A stretch of 64,000 nt of DNA from Casuarius casuarius. Lineage: Eukaryota > Chordata > Aves > Casuariiformes > Casuariidae. The notes beneath the pieces are model-generated. The model was not told where the DNA came from. It saw nothing but the letters and a program-made list of their open reading frames with translations, and made no database searches. The stretch lies in assembly GCA_003342895.1 (NCBI GenBank), contig PTFA01000005.1, forward strand, positions 2,340,274 to 2,404,273, written 5' to 3'. Below, one piece after another: positions 1 to 13,214 of the stretch (positions within the stretch are counted from its first letter, which is position 1; each line of letters starts with the position of its first letter). A program made the position numbers and the translations under genes.

Positions 1-3000
1 ACAGGAAGACCTTTGTGTAACCAAGATGCATTTTGTTTCTGGTCTCAGGCATCTCACATATTCCATCTCTTGTGATCATTGCAGCCCAGTAGAAGACCAT
101 TGTTTGTGTGAAACGCAGGAGAAGGAAGCCCAGCCATCCTCAACATAAAGAGTAACAGAGCCTCAGATCACCACACTCAATACAAACAGTCCAAACACCA
201 TCCACCAGCCTTAGAAAAGCAGATCTGATCCAGATTTTAGCTTACTCAGCTTGTTCAGATCAATGGTTTGGGGTTGGCCTATGGCCAAAGACCAGTATAG
301 AAAACGTATAGTTAGCATCACCTCCTCCTTTCCTCCATCCATGGACTGTCACCAGAGTCTTGCACTGCAGGCACAAAACTATACTCTTGCAAGTTCCAAC
401 CCACTTTCACTGCTGCTGCTTTATTCACACCCTGGTGAACTTCATGCCACTTCTCTTCCCTTACGCCTTATTTCCTTTTCCTTTTTTCATTTCCATTTGA
501 AAAACAGGATGTCATAGCAGCTTATACATCTTGTTATACAAGCTCAGATGCCCCTAGGGACACTTCAACTTTCCTTCCCTATGAGGGATGAAAATGATTC
601 CCATCCTATACCTTGTAGTCAAATATTGATCTTTCTGGGGAAGATCATCTAAGAAAAACAGGACTTTGTCTTTACACAGTCAAGTCCATTGTATTGTTGG
701 GCAGAGGCATGGCTGGTGCTGAATGGCCTCACACCAGTGGATTCCACCAAAGTCAATGGAGGATCTAGTCCTATATGCTGTATTTTTTAAGTCAACCTGT
801 ATCATGCCTATCAGACCCAGATGAGCTCTATTGGCCCAGCAGCATTTTTTACAGTGCAATCATGCACAGTCCATTTTTGTGCACCTTCACCTACTTCTCT
901 AACATTAGTGTATTCTGGGAAATTCCGGGCAGTTTTTCCATTTCACCAGTGACCCCAAAAGATATATGTGTAAAGTAGTACTAGCCATGTATCTATAGGG
1001 CAACCTACCACCTTTCTCCCTCTTCCTCCATAAGATGGGAAGAGAGAGCTTACAATCAGCCCTCACATGAAGGCAATGATAACAGCATCATAACTTGTTT
1101 ACAGGAAAGCCACAACATAGCAGCCTAGGACATGACAAAGGCAACACATAGCTCTCACCACTAGGCAAATACAGTTCCCTGTGGCATGATGGCACACTCT
1201 GTATGTGTAAACAACCAAAATATTAACCAGAGATGGTTAAAAGTTACTATCACACATTTCCAAACTGTGTTGCCANAGTAAGGTTTCTCAATCTAGAGAG
1301 CAAACAGCCTCATCTGAAATTATGCAAGCTGGCTTTCAGTGTACAACTGGCCCCAGTGAGGTTTATGCAGACTCCACAGTTTTGAAGACCAGACCACTTT
1401 CATCTACGTATGGACTTAGTAACCTGTATATCATCATAGTAACCTGGCTTCAAATCTCCAGGACATAAAATTGAAGTCTCTTGGGAAGTGGGGCTTACAT
1501 TTGTGAAATTAGCCCAGTATTGAGCAGCATTTCTGCTTGCTTTTGTACAGCAGTACAGCAGTATTTTGGCAGTATCTGAGGGAGGCTTGTTGCAATTGTA
1601 CTGCATGTTCACATGGACAGCTTTGTGACATGCTGCAGGGAAAAAGGAAAAGTAAAGTCTTGCTGTCTTCCACACAAATGTCATCCTCCTCAGTGTCCTG
1701 ATTAGACATTTTACCAGCTTCCTGTTAGTCACTGGTCCAGCCTCTTTTCTCTGTTTCCCCACTGCACTAACTTTCCATCTAGCCAGTGCAATGGCAAATC
1801 GCCATGTAAAGCAGCAAGAAAAGGGCTTTAGGAAATGGGCATTTCTGCAGAAAGTTCCATTTTAGGGCAAGTACTGGCAGGAAATGAGAAGTCCCTCTTT
1901 GGTCACAGAGTGCTACTTGGTGCCACCTTAATCACACCCTCCATTCCACCATTCTCAATAGCAGCATCTTTGCACTGCAGTTCACCTTCTGGGCACCATC
2001 CAGCAACTGCAGCCACGGACTCTGAATGGAGGCTGAAGGAGTTAAGCACCCAGATCTAACTGAATCTCAGCTCCTGGTTATATCTTGATGCTCTTTTTCA
2101 GAAGGCTCTTTCCTCACAGAAGATGGGGTGGTCTCCAGCTCTCCTGTGATATTTGAACAGGCAGGATGACAGTCCCAACACATTTTTCATCCTCTTTTTC
2201 TCAGCTAATCAGCTGTTTGCAGAGCCCAATGAGAGTGGCNTGAGCAGTTGTACAGTATGCTCCTCTTCAACTGCTCAGGCTCTTCAGCTCTTCTTGGAGG
2301 AGCTGAAAGCCTAGCAGGGTCACACGCAGGGGTGAAGCATAGCCATGATTTTCCAAAAGGAGAGCTTATTGCATATGAACACAGAGCCTGCCCCATGGAG
2401 ATGGTTGGAAAATGGACCTGCAGATTAACCTTCCCATGTGAACAGGCATGAGCTAGCATTGCAGAGCACAAAAAAAAAGAAAAGGCCTTTATATTGATAT
2501 CTGACTGCAAGAAAATGTGTAATGGTAGCCCAGAGTCTCTTTTCTGTCACTGCCAATGAATGCTGGCACAAACAGGAATCTTCCGGCCAAGGGACCTGCT
2601 CACTTATCCCCTGTTCACATGTTGTTCTTCTCTCCAATTTCTTATTTCTTTTATGCTATTTTTTAACTTCCTACTTTTTCTGTTCCCTTCTCTCCTATCA
2701 CTCTCCTTCTCTCTATAGCATTTTTGANGGCCTTTTCCCTTACAACAGCACTTCTTTCTCTCTTGGGCTGAAACCACTCCCTTCTCTCTTTCTCAATGGC
2801 TCTTCTTCCATTTCTTTGCCAATTTCTCAGTACATACTTGCTCCATTTCTTTGCCCTGGAAGCCATGAACAAGTGTGTGGACAGAGAGTCCATCATGACC
2901 ATCTGGTGAGTTCAACAGAAGACATCTTACTGCAGAAAAGATCTGGAGCGCTCCAATTTTGGGGGGTCTGCAGATGATCTTGACTGATACAGTTCAGAAG

Positions 3001-4970
3001 GTCAAATGATACCAGTAACGATCAGGGTGAATGGCGTCAGTTCCTCCAAAGCCTATCTGCTATTACCTTACCAACTGTCTGTGCCCATTTCCCAGTGCTA
3101 GATGTAAGACTGTTTCCAAAGCTGTCATTGCTTCATTGCCTCTTCTCAAGTAGCTCTCTGGTGTTATTACACAGAAAACTCAGGATGTAGCAGCTGTTAA
3201 AGTCGCAAAGAAAGGAAGGAAAGTCTTGAGATTGTGCTCTATTGGTACTAAGCATTTGCTGTGTTACAGACAGGGGATTCTTTGCAACACAGAGAGGAGA
3301 ACATCAGGATCATTTGCAAGCCATGAATGAGTCACCTAGTATGAAAGCAACTAACTGATNTCAATAGCTGGTGGAAGTGCCCCCCACAACTGTGGGGTTT
3401 GGCTGNGATTGAGTCTCTCTCACTTTACCACTGTTCTAGCCCAAGAGATGGCAAGTGCTGTTGCCCTTGGGAGAAGAGTGCCTGAATCCCAGTCTGAATT
3501 GTTCTAGAGCAGGACCATGCAGTCAACAGAAGCAACAAGGGCAAAGGAATAAATGGAGGACATACAGCCATGCAATGGCTGGATACAGCCTCAAGCTTTC
3601 AGGGAACTCCTGTCTGACAGATATCTTTGGAGTTTTAAAAGGAGATGCTTCATACTGGGTTTTTTTGGTCTCTCTCTTCTGCCAGCTTTCTCGTTCCTGA
3701 AGTAAGGAGTTGATAGAGGACAAACCAAGAAGCCAATATGACAGACAGGCTCCAGCTGCTCTCAGAGATACCTTTCTTTTCCTGTTGAAGACCCCATCTA
3801 TTCCTTACTTTACTTCCCCACCTTCATGTTCTCTAAACCTGACTGAAAGTCGTGGCACCACCTATTGGAGAGAAGGAGCAGAGAAATGCCTGTATTGGAA
3901 ATTATGTCAAAATTTTCAGTCCTGGTGGATCTCCTTTACATGACTGAGCTACTGCATCTGAAACTCACCTCCTGTTTCTTCATGTGCTTCCAGAAAGAGC
4001 CATTTCTCCCAGCTAATAGTGCCAGAAGAATTGCCAGCAGTACTTCCATGTAAAAGATTCCCGAGGTTGTTGGTAACTATGATGTTAAGGATGTTCTCTA
4101 AAACCATAGTCTAGTTCTTACTTATAATCATATGTGCTTNCTTATTTCCCCTAAATCTACATGCATGAAATACCTTTGCAGTTCTGAACCTAAGCTCCTG
4201 CAAAGCAATCAAAGCTGCTAGTCTTGTCTATAGAAAACACCCTTAAAAAGAGAGGATCTACTCACCTTCAAGTTTAGAAAGAGTTGAAATCCAGGTCCAG
4301 ACGTTACTCCTGGCCCACATCTCTGTGTTAGACTGAAATTAAAGTTCTGACAACTGTGAGCCTGGGGAATATTTAGGCGAACTTTTCTGACCCAGCCCTT
4401 TCTCTTTGCAGCATCCCCACAACCTCCAACTGTAATATCTTGAACAGAGGATTATTAAATCTACAGGGAGGAAAGAATAAGAAGTAGATGAGCTGTTAAG
4501 ATGCAGAAAAAAATCCTCTCTTCATGTCTGTGACCTCAATAAGGAAAAGAAATGAGAAAAGAAGCACAAACAGTATGTGCTAGCAAAGCAGAAATGTTGC
4601 TGAAACTTCTCCTGTGCCTTTTCCAAAACAGTGTTGTGGAGGACTTTTGTGGGAATGAAAGAAGCCAGACTGAAGAGCGCTGTACGTGAAGTCACTTGTC
4701 CTCAGGGCATACAAGCATAGACTGTGGGCATGGAGGCTTCCTTTGAACTGGCATGTCCAGTTGCTGTAACCCTGACATGGAGGGTTCTCAGTGAAGAATC
4801 AGAGGAGAATTCAGCATCCATGGTCCACTTATTCTTGGAGCTTGCACTTGATACTGCCAGCTGGGTGCCAATTAGTCAAAGCTGTTATGCTGTTTTGTGT
4901 TGTAGGTCATACATCTGATGTGATATAGGCTAGAATTATTGTCATGTTTCGCACCTGGACCAAGAGTCAC
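1..4970. other. Intronic DNA, nothing recognised
   Basis: I see unique-looking sequence with no coding region, RNA gene or identifiable repeat. 2630-2850 is pyrimidine-rich on the plus strand, which accounts for the long but meaningless open frame there. Several single n positions are present (for example 1276, 2240, 2728, 3360 and 3406). Confidence 0.6.
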
Positions 4971-5026
4971 TGAGTACCTCTGAGCTGAGAGGAACCACTG
5001 ACTACCTCTGAGCTGAGAGGAACCAC
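4971..5026. repeat. 28-bp tandem duplication, two copies
   Basis: Copies at 4971-4998 and 4999-5026 differ at one base (tgaGtacc versus tgaCtacc). The unit contains the small palindrome ctctgagctgagag. The low divergence points to a fairly recent slippage or replication event, probably of no function in the intron. Confidence 0.92.
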
Positions 5027-7089
5027 TGACCTCCAGGTTACAGATTCAATATCCTGTCAGCAATCCTAAGTCAAAAAGGCTAATTTCTCATTTCATGAAG
5101 TGGACTTACGCTGCTTTCTATCAGGCAAGGTCAGTCTCCACAAGTTCAGACATAATGTTGGGTAGCTCAGTTGTCTTCAGTAACGTGAAACATTGAAACA
5201 GTGATGGATACTGGTGGAAAATCATCATTCCCTATCCGACTCCAAGTTTTTTTATTAAAATACTTTGGTGGTAGCTAAAAGGAGGATTAATTTGGAGAGT
5301 GGTTCAGTTCCCATCAACCTCATGGGCTCCAGCCTTACAGAGCATTGCATTAGCAAGTCAAATAAAATCTTGTGGACCTCTTAGGAGGATCTGACTGGCG
5401 GAGGTCCTAGGATGGCTTAGGGGCAAAGTGAGAGCTGTACGGTGAGGAGAGGTGCTCCTGGGATACAGCAGTGGACAGCCAAAGAGGGACATGATGCTGT
5501 GACTGTGCAGTGGGTAATATTCATGGGTCTCTTGCCAGTGCCTTTCAGCATGATTTGCCAGGGCACACTGCTAGTATGTGTGCAATGGAAACAGCCAGTT
5601 CAGGTAAAGATACACAAAGAGTCAGAGACAAAAGACCTCCAGAAGTAAAGGAAATCAGATTGTGGTTTTTAACAGTGTGCTGTTTAGGGTGTAACATGCT
5701 CTTATCCAGCTCAGGGAGCTGGGAAGGAAAATGTGTTTCTACTGATTGAAGGTTTGATTTCAAAGAAAGAACTGTCCAAAATCTGTCCGCCCACTTTTCA
5801 CCTTCCCACATGCAGCAATGGGTTGACAAGCACAAAGACCACTTCCAGCAAGGACACATAATTCCATCCGAGTGGTTTAATAAGTCAGAAATGGGGCAAG
5901 AGGGAATTTCACCAGAAGTGCAAAGAAGGCTGGCTTAGAGATGTAACCAACGGGTAAGAGGATCCAATTACAAGTCTCTTTTCCACTAATTGGTGCAGTA
6001 ATGCCAGGCAGCAACCAGTCTGTGACAGTGACTAATCCAGAAGGTACTTTAGAAACAAGTACGCAGCTGTTTGAAGTCTAAACTATATTGAGTTACAATT
6101 TAATTGGCCCATAATCATGAAGTAAACACTTGCCAGTTGCATTGATAATGTTTCAACCCTGATCTAAGAAGCATTCTCCATACTGGAAAGCTAAACCTCA
6201 TGAGGATGTATTATGTACAAATACCATGAGCAGAGCTTGCCCACCTTTTCCCTAAACCTTTCAGAATGCAGTCTTTCTACTCAGTACATATCCAAGCCCT
6301 TCCAGGCAATGCTGTTCAGAACCCTGACCTCTCCTCTTCCTGTGAAGACCTCAAAGCAGGTCAGGTCTCATTTGCACTTCTTCCAGATAAGAAAGACCCT
6401 CTTTCTTCCACAAACACAGTTGGAACATCCTCCCTTTCCAAAGTGCTGTCTGGGGTCTATCCTGCCCTTCCCACAAAGATAACTGGATCTTATCCAGTCT
6501 CCTCTGTGATGTGATCCCTCAGCCCTCGAGTGCTATCCCCATGCCCATTGCCAAAGCAGACCTGCCCCAGGCTTTTAATAATTTTTGTAGAACTTTTCCC
6601 ATCACTGGAGCAGAGGTGATATTTCTGCCGATTTCTTATTCAGCACTGCAGGCAAGCCAGAGGCAGGCTCTGAAAAGCTTATGAAAGGCAACTGAATGAA
6701 TATACTGTTCCCTTAGACTGTGACTCCATCATTTCCTCTCATTACTNCAATAGAAACAAATCTTTCTCATCTCAATCCCATTACCTCACACAAAGGCAAA
6801 TGGTATGTAATCCTGTTGGAGCTGGGTTGCTGCTGGACACATTTTAAGGACATTGTTCTGGGGTGCTAGTCTCCACTGTGCAAGGCTGGGAGAAGTTGAA
6901 AATGCAATTACTAAGGGTATTCAAATTCCCAGAATGAAACCCTGCTGTTAACAGCAAGAAAAAGAGCAGTTCCTATATGAAATTATAGGGTTTGGCTAAA
7001 TCAGAGTCTAATCAGCACCTCAGTGAAAGAGCAGGGTTAGTTCCTACTACCACCATCATGGAGCCTCCTCATTCCCCTCAACCTGATCT
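5027..7089. other. Intronic DNA, nothing recognised
   Basis: No gene, RNA or clear repeat is visible here. Short open frames occur on both strands but lack conserved motifs or splice context. Confidence 0.55.
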
Positions 7090-7225
7090 TTGGCATTCCT
7101 GGTGCAGGCCCAACCTGCAAGGCGGGCTATGATCATGCAGTAAGACTCCCCTTGTGCTAGGTGCTGTACAGGTCCAAAGCAGAAAATGATGGCCCAAACT
7201 TTGCACTGTAGGTTGAGATGGGGAA
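7090..7225. repeat. Old L3/MIR-like repeat remnant
   Basis: The stretch around 7145-7200 reads 'cttgtgctaggtgctgtaca' followed by an aaagcagaaaatgatggccc-like segment. This is the degraded pattern of the 3' part of ancient amniote L3/MIR-type elements (consensus-like 'gtgctaggcgctgtaca...'). Boundaries are vague because the copy is highly diverged. Confidence 0.5.
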
Positions 7226-8094
7226 GCNCTACACAGAGCCCAATGACAGGAATTTGCCTGTTGCTGCCATCACCTGACACTGTACTTTGGCTCTGGGCTT
7301 CTTGGGTGAAGACTCTGGGAACAGATATGTCTCCTAATGTTCATGCCCTGCAGCACCAGTCTTGCTGATGCCTAGCACAACCCCTGTGGGGCAGCCAGGT
7401 GGGCAATCTGCATTGTTAAATTTATGAAGCTCTAATCCCCCAGGTACTCACATGGTAGAGGAGAGAAGGGAGACAGAAGAAAGGGAATTAGCTCTGCTTA
7501 TGGCAGTCACTGAAGCAAGTGGGAACAAGATGAGTGGAAATTATCGCAACTGCCTCACTGAATTGGCTTCTGTTTAATGGTTAGACACTGATATGCGTCT
7601 AATCGATACCCACTGACTTGAAGCCAAGGTCTTTTCAGCTGGATGGGCAACAAAGAAAAGAGCCAGAAATCTTGCAGGATAGAAAGTAGGGGAGGCCACA
7701 CAAGGACATTGTACAGTGACCACCGCAAAACACAAGCAGAGACAAATTTTGCCCCAGCCTGAACCTCACTGCCAGCCTCCCACAGTTATACTCTGCATGT
7801 CCTTGTCCTTCTGTCTCACACTTGAGCTGCATGGCTGCTCTCACTAGTCTGCCTGCCCATCACTGTTCTGACTTCCTAGTATTAGATACCCCACTTCACC
7901 TTCCTTGCTGCCCATGTTTCCTCTGTCCCCCAAGTTTTTTATTTTTTTTTTTTTCCCCACAAGATGAGGCTGGGTTCCTGGGGAGCTAAAAGCAGAATTG
8001 TTCTTGTGGGTCCCAGAAGGAGGTGATGTGGGCTGACATAAGGTTCCTGGCAGAGGAGGAGCCATCAGCCAATCGCCACTGGAGTCTCCAAGTC
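7226..8094. other. Intronic DNA with a T-rich tract
   Basis: No gene is recognised. A T13 run at 7942-7954, preceded by T6-A, is the only simple-sequence feature. Confidence 0.55.
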
Positions 8095-8395
8095 CCTTGA
8101 AGAGAGGAGAGTCACTTCCCTGTTTATGCTCTTTATTAGTCCCTATTCTCTTTAATCGGCTTAGACTGATGAGCCGAGGCAGCGGTAGGGATCAGCCAGG
8201 CTGTNTAATTAAAGGATTGCAGCTCAGCCCTGCAGTTTGGGGGTTTGTGTAAATGAGCTGCAAGTACATTATTTAATCTGCTGCGCAGAGAGGAGTTGGG
8301 GCATTAATGAAGCAAACTCTAATTAAAACTAGACGGCTGACAGTTATTAGCGGCATCAGTTCTGACAGAATTTATCTCATTTAGGGAAATGCCTG
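8095..8395. promoter_or_regulatory. Candidate conserved noncoding element (enhancer-like)
   Basis: This block is not repetitive and not coding. It carries several homeobox-type cores (TAATTA near 8207, ATTAATGA near 8302, CTAATTAAAA near 8319, attattta near 8266). It also keeps a handful of CpGs outside any island (around 8174, 8182, 8285, 8334 and 8351). That mix is typical of developmental conserved noncoding elements in vertebrate introns. Conservation itself cannot be seen from one genome, so this is an inference. Confidence 0.35.
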
Positions 8396-8559
8396 ATCAT
8401 GGAGGGGGAAAAGAAGGAATAAACCCAAGTTGGTTTATCAAATTCGCCACAGCATTGCTTGTGACTAGCTGTCCCCTCAGCAGGACTCAGGAGAACTGCA
8501 CAGGGACCCCCTATGTCCCAGGCTGCTCCACCAGGAGCCCTGATGAGCTTGTTTAGCAA

Positions 8560-8935
8560 TGTGCCTGGCTCACCCAGGAGCTGATTGCCTATTCAGGATG
8601 TCTGACCCATGTATTTCAGTCGTGATTGACTTAGCTTTTGTACTGCACTGGTTCAATGGGGACCCTGATCGGGATTTGAGTGGGATGACAGGCTCCATAA
8701 TGATCTGATGAACTTCTCCAAGCAGCATATCAAGGCATTCCAGAGCAGCATAGCCATCAGCTATGGACATCAGCCCCATGGTGACCCTGTGTTTTTCCCT
8801 ATCTGTTATTTCTCTTGCCCTCCTCACTGCACCGGATATGCCACTTCAGGAACAAAAGGATGCCCGCTGTTGACTGCAGAACTTGGAAGAGGGTGGAATG
8901 TGCTTTCTGGTCACCAAAAAGCTGATCGGTGAGTT
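8560..8935. other. Stretch open on both strands, possible fossil coding sequence
   Basis: The plus strand is open from after a TGA at 8669 to a TGA at 8932. The minus strand is open over 8570-8827 and again over 8799-9083. A donor-like TCG|GTGAGT sits at the plus-strand end. I do not recognise any protein family in either reading. It may be a decayed transposon or exon, or chance. Confidence 0.2.
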
Positions 8936-10050
8936 TAATAGTCCTGCATGTGCTCTGTCTTTCTCCTGGCATTGTATAGGAAGTAAGGATTCTCTTCTCA
9001 CCTGAGGCAGTCACACAGACCACATTTAAAGGCTGCTCTGTTTCAAAGAGCAAAACGTCTGTGTACCTGTTTCTAGCCTTCAAAAAGCCAGGGTGGCTTA
9101 AACCATCTCTGTATCTTCACAGAATATTGTGTCTCACAGAGACAGATTCAGAACTGCTATTTGGATGCGGGCGGGAGGGACTGGAAACAAAGAGGTGAAG
9201 AGAAAGTCTTGGAAAGAAAGTATGGAAAGCAGGTGGCCTGCACAGTGGGATAAGCTACAAAAGACAGATTAGGTAACATTAAACTGACAGGCAGAGATCA
9301 GTATGGACGGTCCTTAACTGGAAGCCCAGATGCAACATGCTGTAAGGGTCATTCATCTCCACTTTTGACTTTCCTGACTTGGGTTCATCTTTGGAAAAAA
9401 CTTGCCAAGTTGTTAAATTATTGGAATGAGTGACCAGTTTATCCTCCATTTACCTGCCAGACCCCAGATGATGAACTTGGTCATTCCCAATATAAGGAGC
9501 ACAGGCATTCTCAGGTTTAAGGGATGCGCAGAGCCTTTCAGAGTCACTGTGCTAAAAGGAAGGCCTAGAGCATGAGGGTGACACATACTACCCTAGACTT
9601 TAGGATGTAACAGGAGCGACTGAGCCTTTTAGGATGAGAAAATGCTAGAAGGTAAGGCAAGGAAACCCTCAGAAATAAGATGGAGGCTGGGACAGGAATG
9701 GGGCAGGGCCAAGGATCAGAGTGTGAAGATTGAAGGCTGTGGCTAAACAGAGCCTCAGTAAAGACTAAACAGAGCACATGAATTAAAACTGACTCTCTCC
9801 AGAAATGCAAGGGAGAGGCAGCTGTCCCTACTGCAGAAACCTCTGCTGCCTCCTGCTCTTCGTGACAGCATCTGCCATTGAGGTGCAGTCACAGACATTC
9901 CANAGGGCTATCACACAAACCTTAGCAATTCCTGAGAGCCCTCGACATGGACACCACCGAGAGTTAACCCTTCCATCTTCATACACAAATGGGCAGGAGG
10001 GGTCCCACTCCTTTCCCCTGTCTTCAAGTGCAGCTGACCCCCACTTTTGA
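8936..10050. other. Intronic DNA, nothing recognised
   Basis: No gene, RNA or identifiable repeat is visible in this stretch. Confidence 0.5.
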
Positions 10051-10076
10051 ACACACACACACACACACACACACAC
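10051..10076. repeat. (AC)13 microsatellite
   Basis: This is a perfect dinucleotide run of 13 units. It is likely length-polymorphic; no function is implied. Confidence 0.97.
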
Positions 10077-13000
10077 GTCTATTCTTTTCACAGATGTCCA
10101 GCACTCACACTTTTCCTTTTCCTTGCAGGGACATCAGAAACCAGAAACTGTTCCAGTGAGCAGAACAAACAAGAGAAAAAGCATTTCAAAAACAGTCCAG
10201 CCTCATTACTGCGATTCAGCTGCCCGATTCTGTTCAGAGCCCTCCCCAGTAACTTGGGCTTCTTATACTGATGGCAAAGGTCAGATGTAAAAGTCTAGCA
10301 GTGTGATGAGGGAAATCTTTACAGGGGTACCTGTTTGCTGCTGACAGCAGGGTGATAAGGCATGAGAAAAAGAAGCAGGTTTGTGAAACAGAAGTGGTTA
10401 TGAGTGAGAAGGAGATGGTGAGAATGGGAAACAGGGAGACAAGGCAAAGCACAGAAGCTATATCCAGTATGTGTATCTCGGGTATTTCTGAGGCTCCTTG
10501 GACCCCTTGGTTTTGGCACTGATGTCATTTACTGATGAGGGAGAGCTGTGTCTGTTGCTGATGTGCCCAAGCCTGAATTCATTGGATGCAGGCTGGCAAT
10601 AGTTAATAGTACCAGTCTGTAATTGCACTTCAGTGTCAAGCTCAGATCATTTCAGTTGTGTGCTGTGTTAAACTGTCCCCCCAACACACATGCACAGGCT
10701 GCCTCAGCCCTACTAGTTTCTGAGAGGTCACTTTGGCCCCAGGTGTGTGTAGAAGAGAGAGAAGAAACAGTGTGTGCACACTGATGTGAGAGAAGAACCC
10801 TGATTTTCTTTGGTGATTTTTGCTGTAGCTTAAAGGTTATGGGTCTATATTAGCGTATGTCTGGGCACCACTATAATGTGGAGGAACTAATTTGAAGAAG
10901 AGTGAGGCATGTGTATACAGGTGTCAAAGTGACACAGAAGAGTAAGAAAAGGTACAAGTGTGGATGTGAGTTGGAAGTAGATGTTTGAAAAGAGGCTGAA
11001 AGTATGTGTTCAGAGTCTCAGGAATGTGCGTGAGTGGATGCCCATGGAGGGTTGTGAGTAATAACACTGAAGGGGTAACATCTCTGCAAGGGAAAAAAGA
11101 GGGACAGCAGTGCTGGGGACATGGGACACAAAGGAGGATGGAGGAGGATGAAGGCATATAATGGATGAGTTTTGTTTGGGGCAGGAAGATCACTGATGGG
11201 TGATGAGAGAACAGGAGAGCGTGGGAAAGACAAAGCCTTGCTGGCAGCAGTTTCCCACCTTGGTGAGGAGTCTGGAGAGGAAGGCTTCTGCTCTGCATCA
11301 GCTGCTGGGCAACAGAACTGGTGTAAAACAGTTTCATTCCTGTAAGAAAAAANAAACAGTAGCAGGTCAGTGTTCAGCTCACTCAGCAGAAAGCTCAGGG
11401 GACACTGCCCTTCCCAAGACTGTTCCAAGGGGACAGTGGCTCCCCAGTGGTGCTGAAAGAGAAATCTGATTATTACATGAATGCTTTGCACTCTAAGATG
11501 GTGGGGAGCAGGAAAGAAGGGAGCTTGCAATTCTCTCCCCCTCCCTCACTTGCCCCACCACCAATGTCAAGCTGCAGAGAACAAGGCAAAAGGAGCCAAA
11601 TGAAAAGTTCTTTTGTCAGCATCCGTCTCATGACCCCATACCTCTTATGAAAAACAGTTTTGCTTGTCTCTAACTTTTACGTAGTTTGGGACAGTAACAT
11701 CTGCTTACATGTGATTTCCTATACATTTTAATGCAAAGAAGTTGATTTTTTTTGTCATGGCAATGGCTGAATTAATTTCACTGACTTTTCTCCTGAAGAA
11801 AGGGCAGAAATGGCCTCTGTATACCAGCACTGGGTGTTAGCAGAAATAGTAGTGAAAAACTAAGAGGACAAGCACAAGTGGAGGTGCTGAGGTGAAGAGG
11901 AAAACAGAATAAAGGAAGACATCACAGCAAAGAAAAACAAAAATGTATGAAGTAACAAACTTGAGGAAAACAACCAACTAAAAAGATGTTTATTAGATGG
12001 GAAAGGTGAAAGAATTCATTCNGAGGAAGAAAGCCAAGGCCGAGCTTTCCAAAACTGCTCACTAATCTTGAGTGATTGGCTCATGGGGCCCTTGCTTAGA
12101 AACATTTGCAAGGAACGTGGCAGTCAGGGGGGTTGGGCACTTGTCACACTACTGGTACCCAGTTAGAGCTGCTCAGCACTTCTGGAAATGAGATCACTTT
12201 AAAATACTTTTATGCGGGCCCTCAAGGTGTTAGAGGCAGCACAAATCAGTGGCCAATTTTGAACACATTGACCTTTGTCAGTGAAAAGGAGTAACTAAAA
12301 AGAGACACAGGGACAGGGAAAAAATAGTAGGGGAATGGAAAAGAAAATAGAAAAGAGGAGAAAATGGCAAGGGAAATAAAGTAAGTTGAATCCTCAGGTG
12401 GCACAAATCACCCTGTCTCCAAATCAGTGGAAGAGCACTTAGAACTCTGTTCTCAGTGCTACTGCTGAGACCCAGGACTCAGATGGGGACATCTCCTCTT
12501 AAAAATATTTTGTAGCTTCTAACCCAGTGATAGCAGCAAAGCTGTGTCTCTTGGCTTAGCATAGGGTCTCAGGTTCTTCCAAAGGCCCTGCCACACTTCC
12601 TGTAACCCTTAAATGTGAAGCTTATCCCCTTTTTCTTTGTCAAAATCTGACAGACATGGCCACAGAGATATTTAAATTACAGACAACAATGATCCTGTTC
12701 CCCGCCACTTCTTTCAGCCTTCCCTGCTAGCTTAATGTAACAAACTGCTTAGTGTTTCTGCTTCCTTTGTTTCCAATGTATTCTCAAAAGGAATCTTTGC
12801 TTAGAAGCAACAGCACTAGCAGGAGCAAGAGAGAAAGGGATGAAAGAAAGCATTAGCTTTAACTCACTGACCTCTGCCCACGTCCTCTGTCCCTGCCTAT
12901 GACACGCAATCTGCTGGAAAAGAGGGGACATGTTTGTGTGACTCGGCAAATTCATCTCCTGGTCTTCCATTTTGGTAACTACCCAGCTCACATCCCTTCT

Positions 13001-13214
13001 CTCCTGCCAGCCTGGTTATTGCTTGTTCTTACTATATTGTCTGTAATTTAAGCTTATTAGATAGCTGTCTGTCAGGTGTGTCCAGAATTTACCTCTTCTG
13101 TCTTTTTACCAAAGCAACTGGGGGGGATCATATTTGAGCNTACATTCCAGGAAGCTCACACAAATACTCAAACTCCTACATCTTGTCATTCTGCTTCCAG
13201 ATAGACTCCATCAG
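10077..13214. other. Intronic DNA, nothing recognised
   Basis: No gene is recognised. 12300-12380 is purine-rich on the plus strand. Longer open frames on the minus strand at 10924-11530 are out of phase with each other and carry no family motif. Confidence 0.55.

Noticed and set aside
2522..2977. 151-codon plus-strand frame
   Set aside because: The Ser/Phe/Leu-rich translation is explained by the pyrimidine-rich DNA; no family resemblance.
11018..11530. 170-codon minus-strand frame overlapping another minus-strand frame
   Set aside because: It contains an ambiguous base and has no motif. Two frames on the same strand are both open because stop-forming bases are depleted in this skewed stretch.
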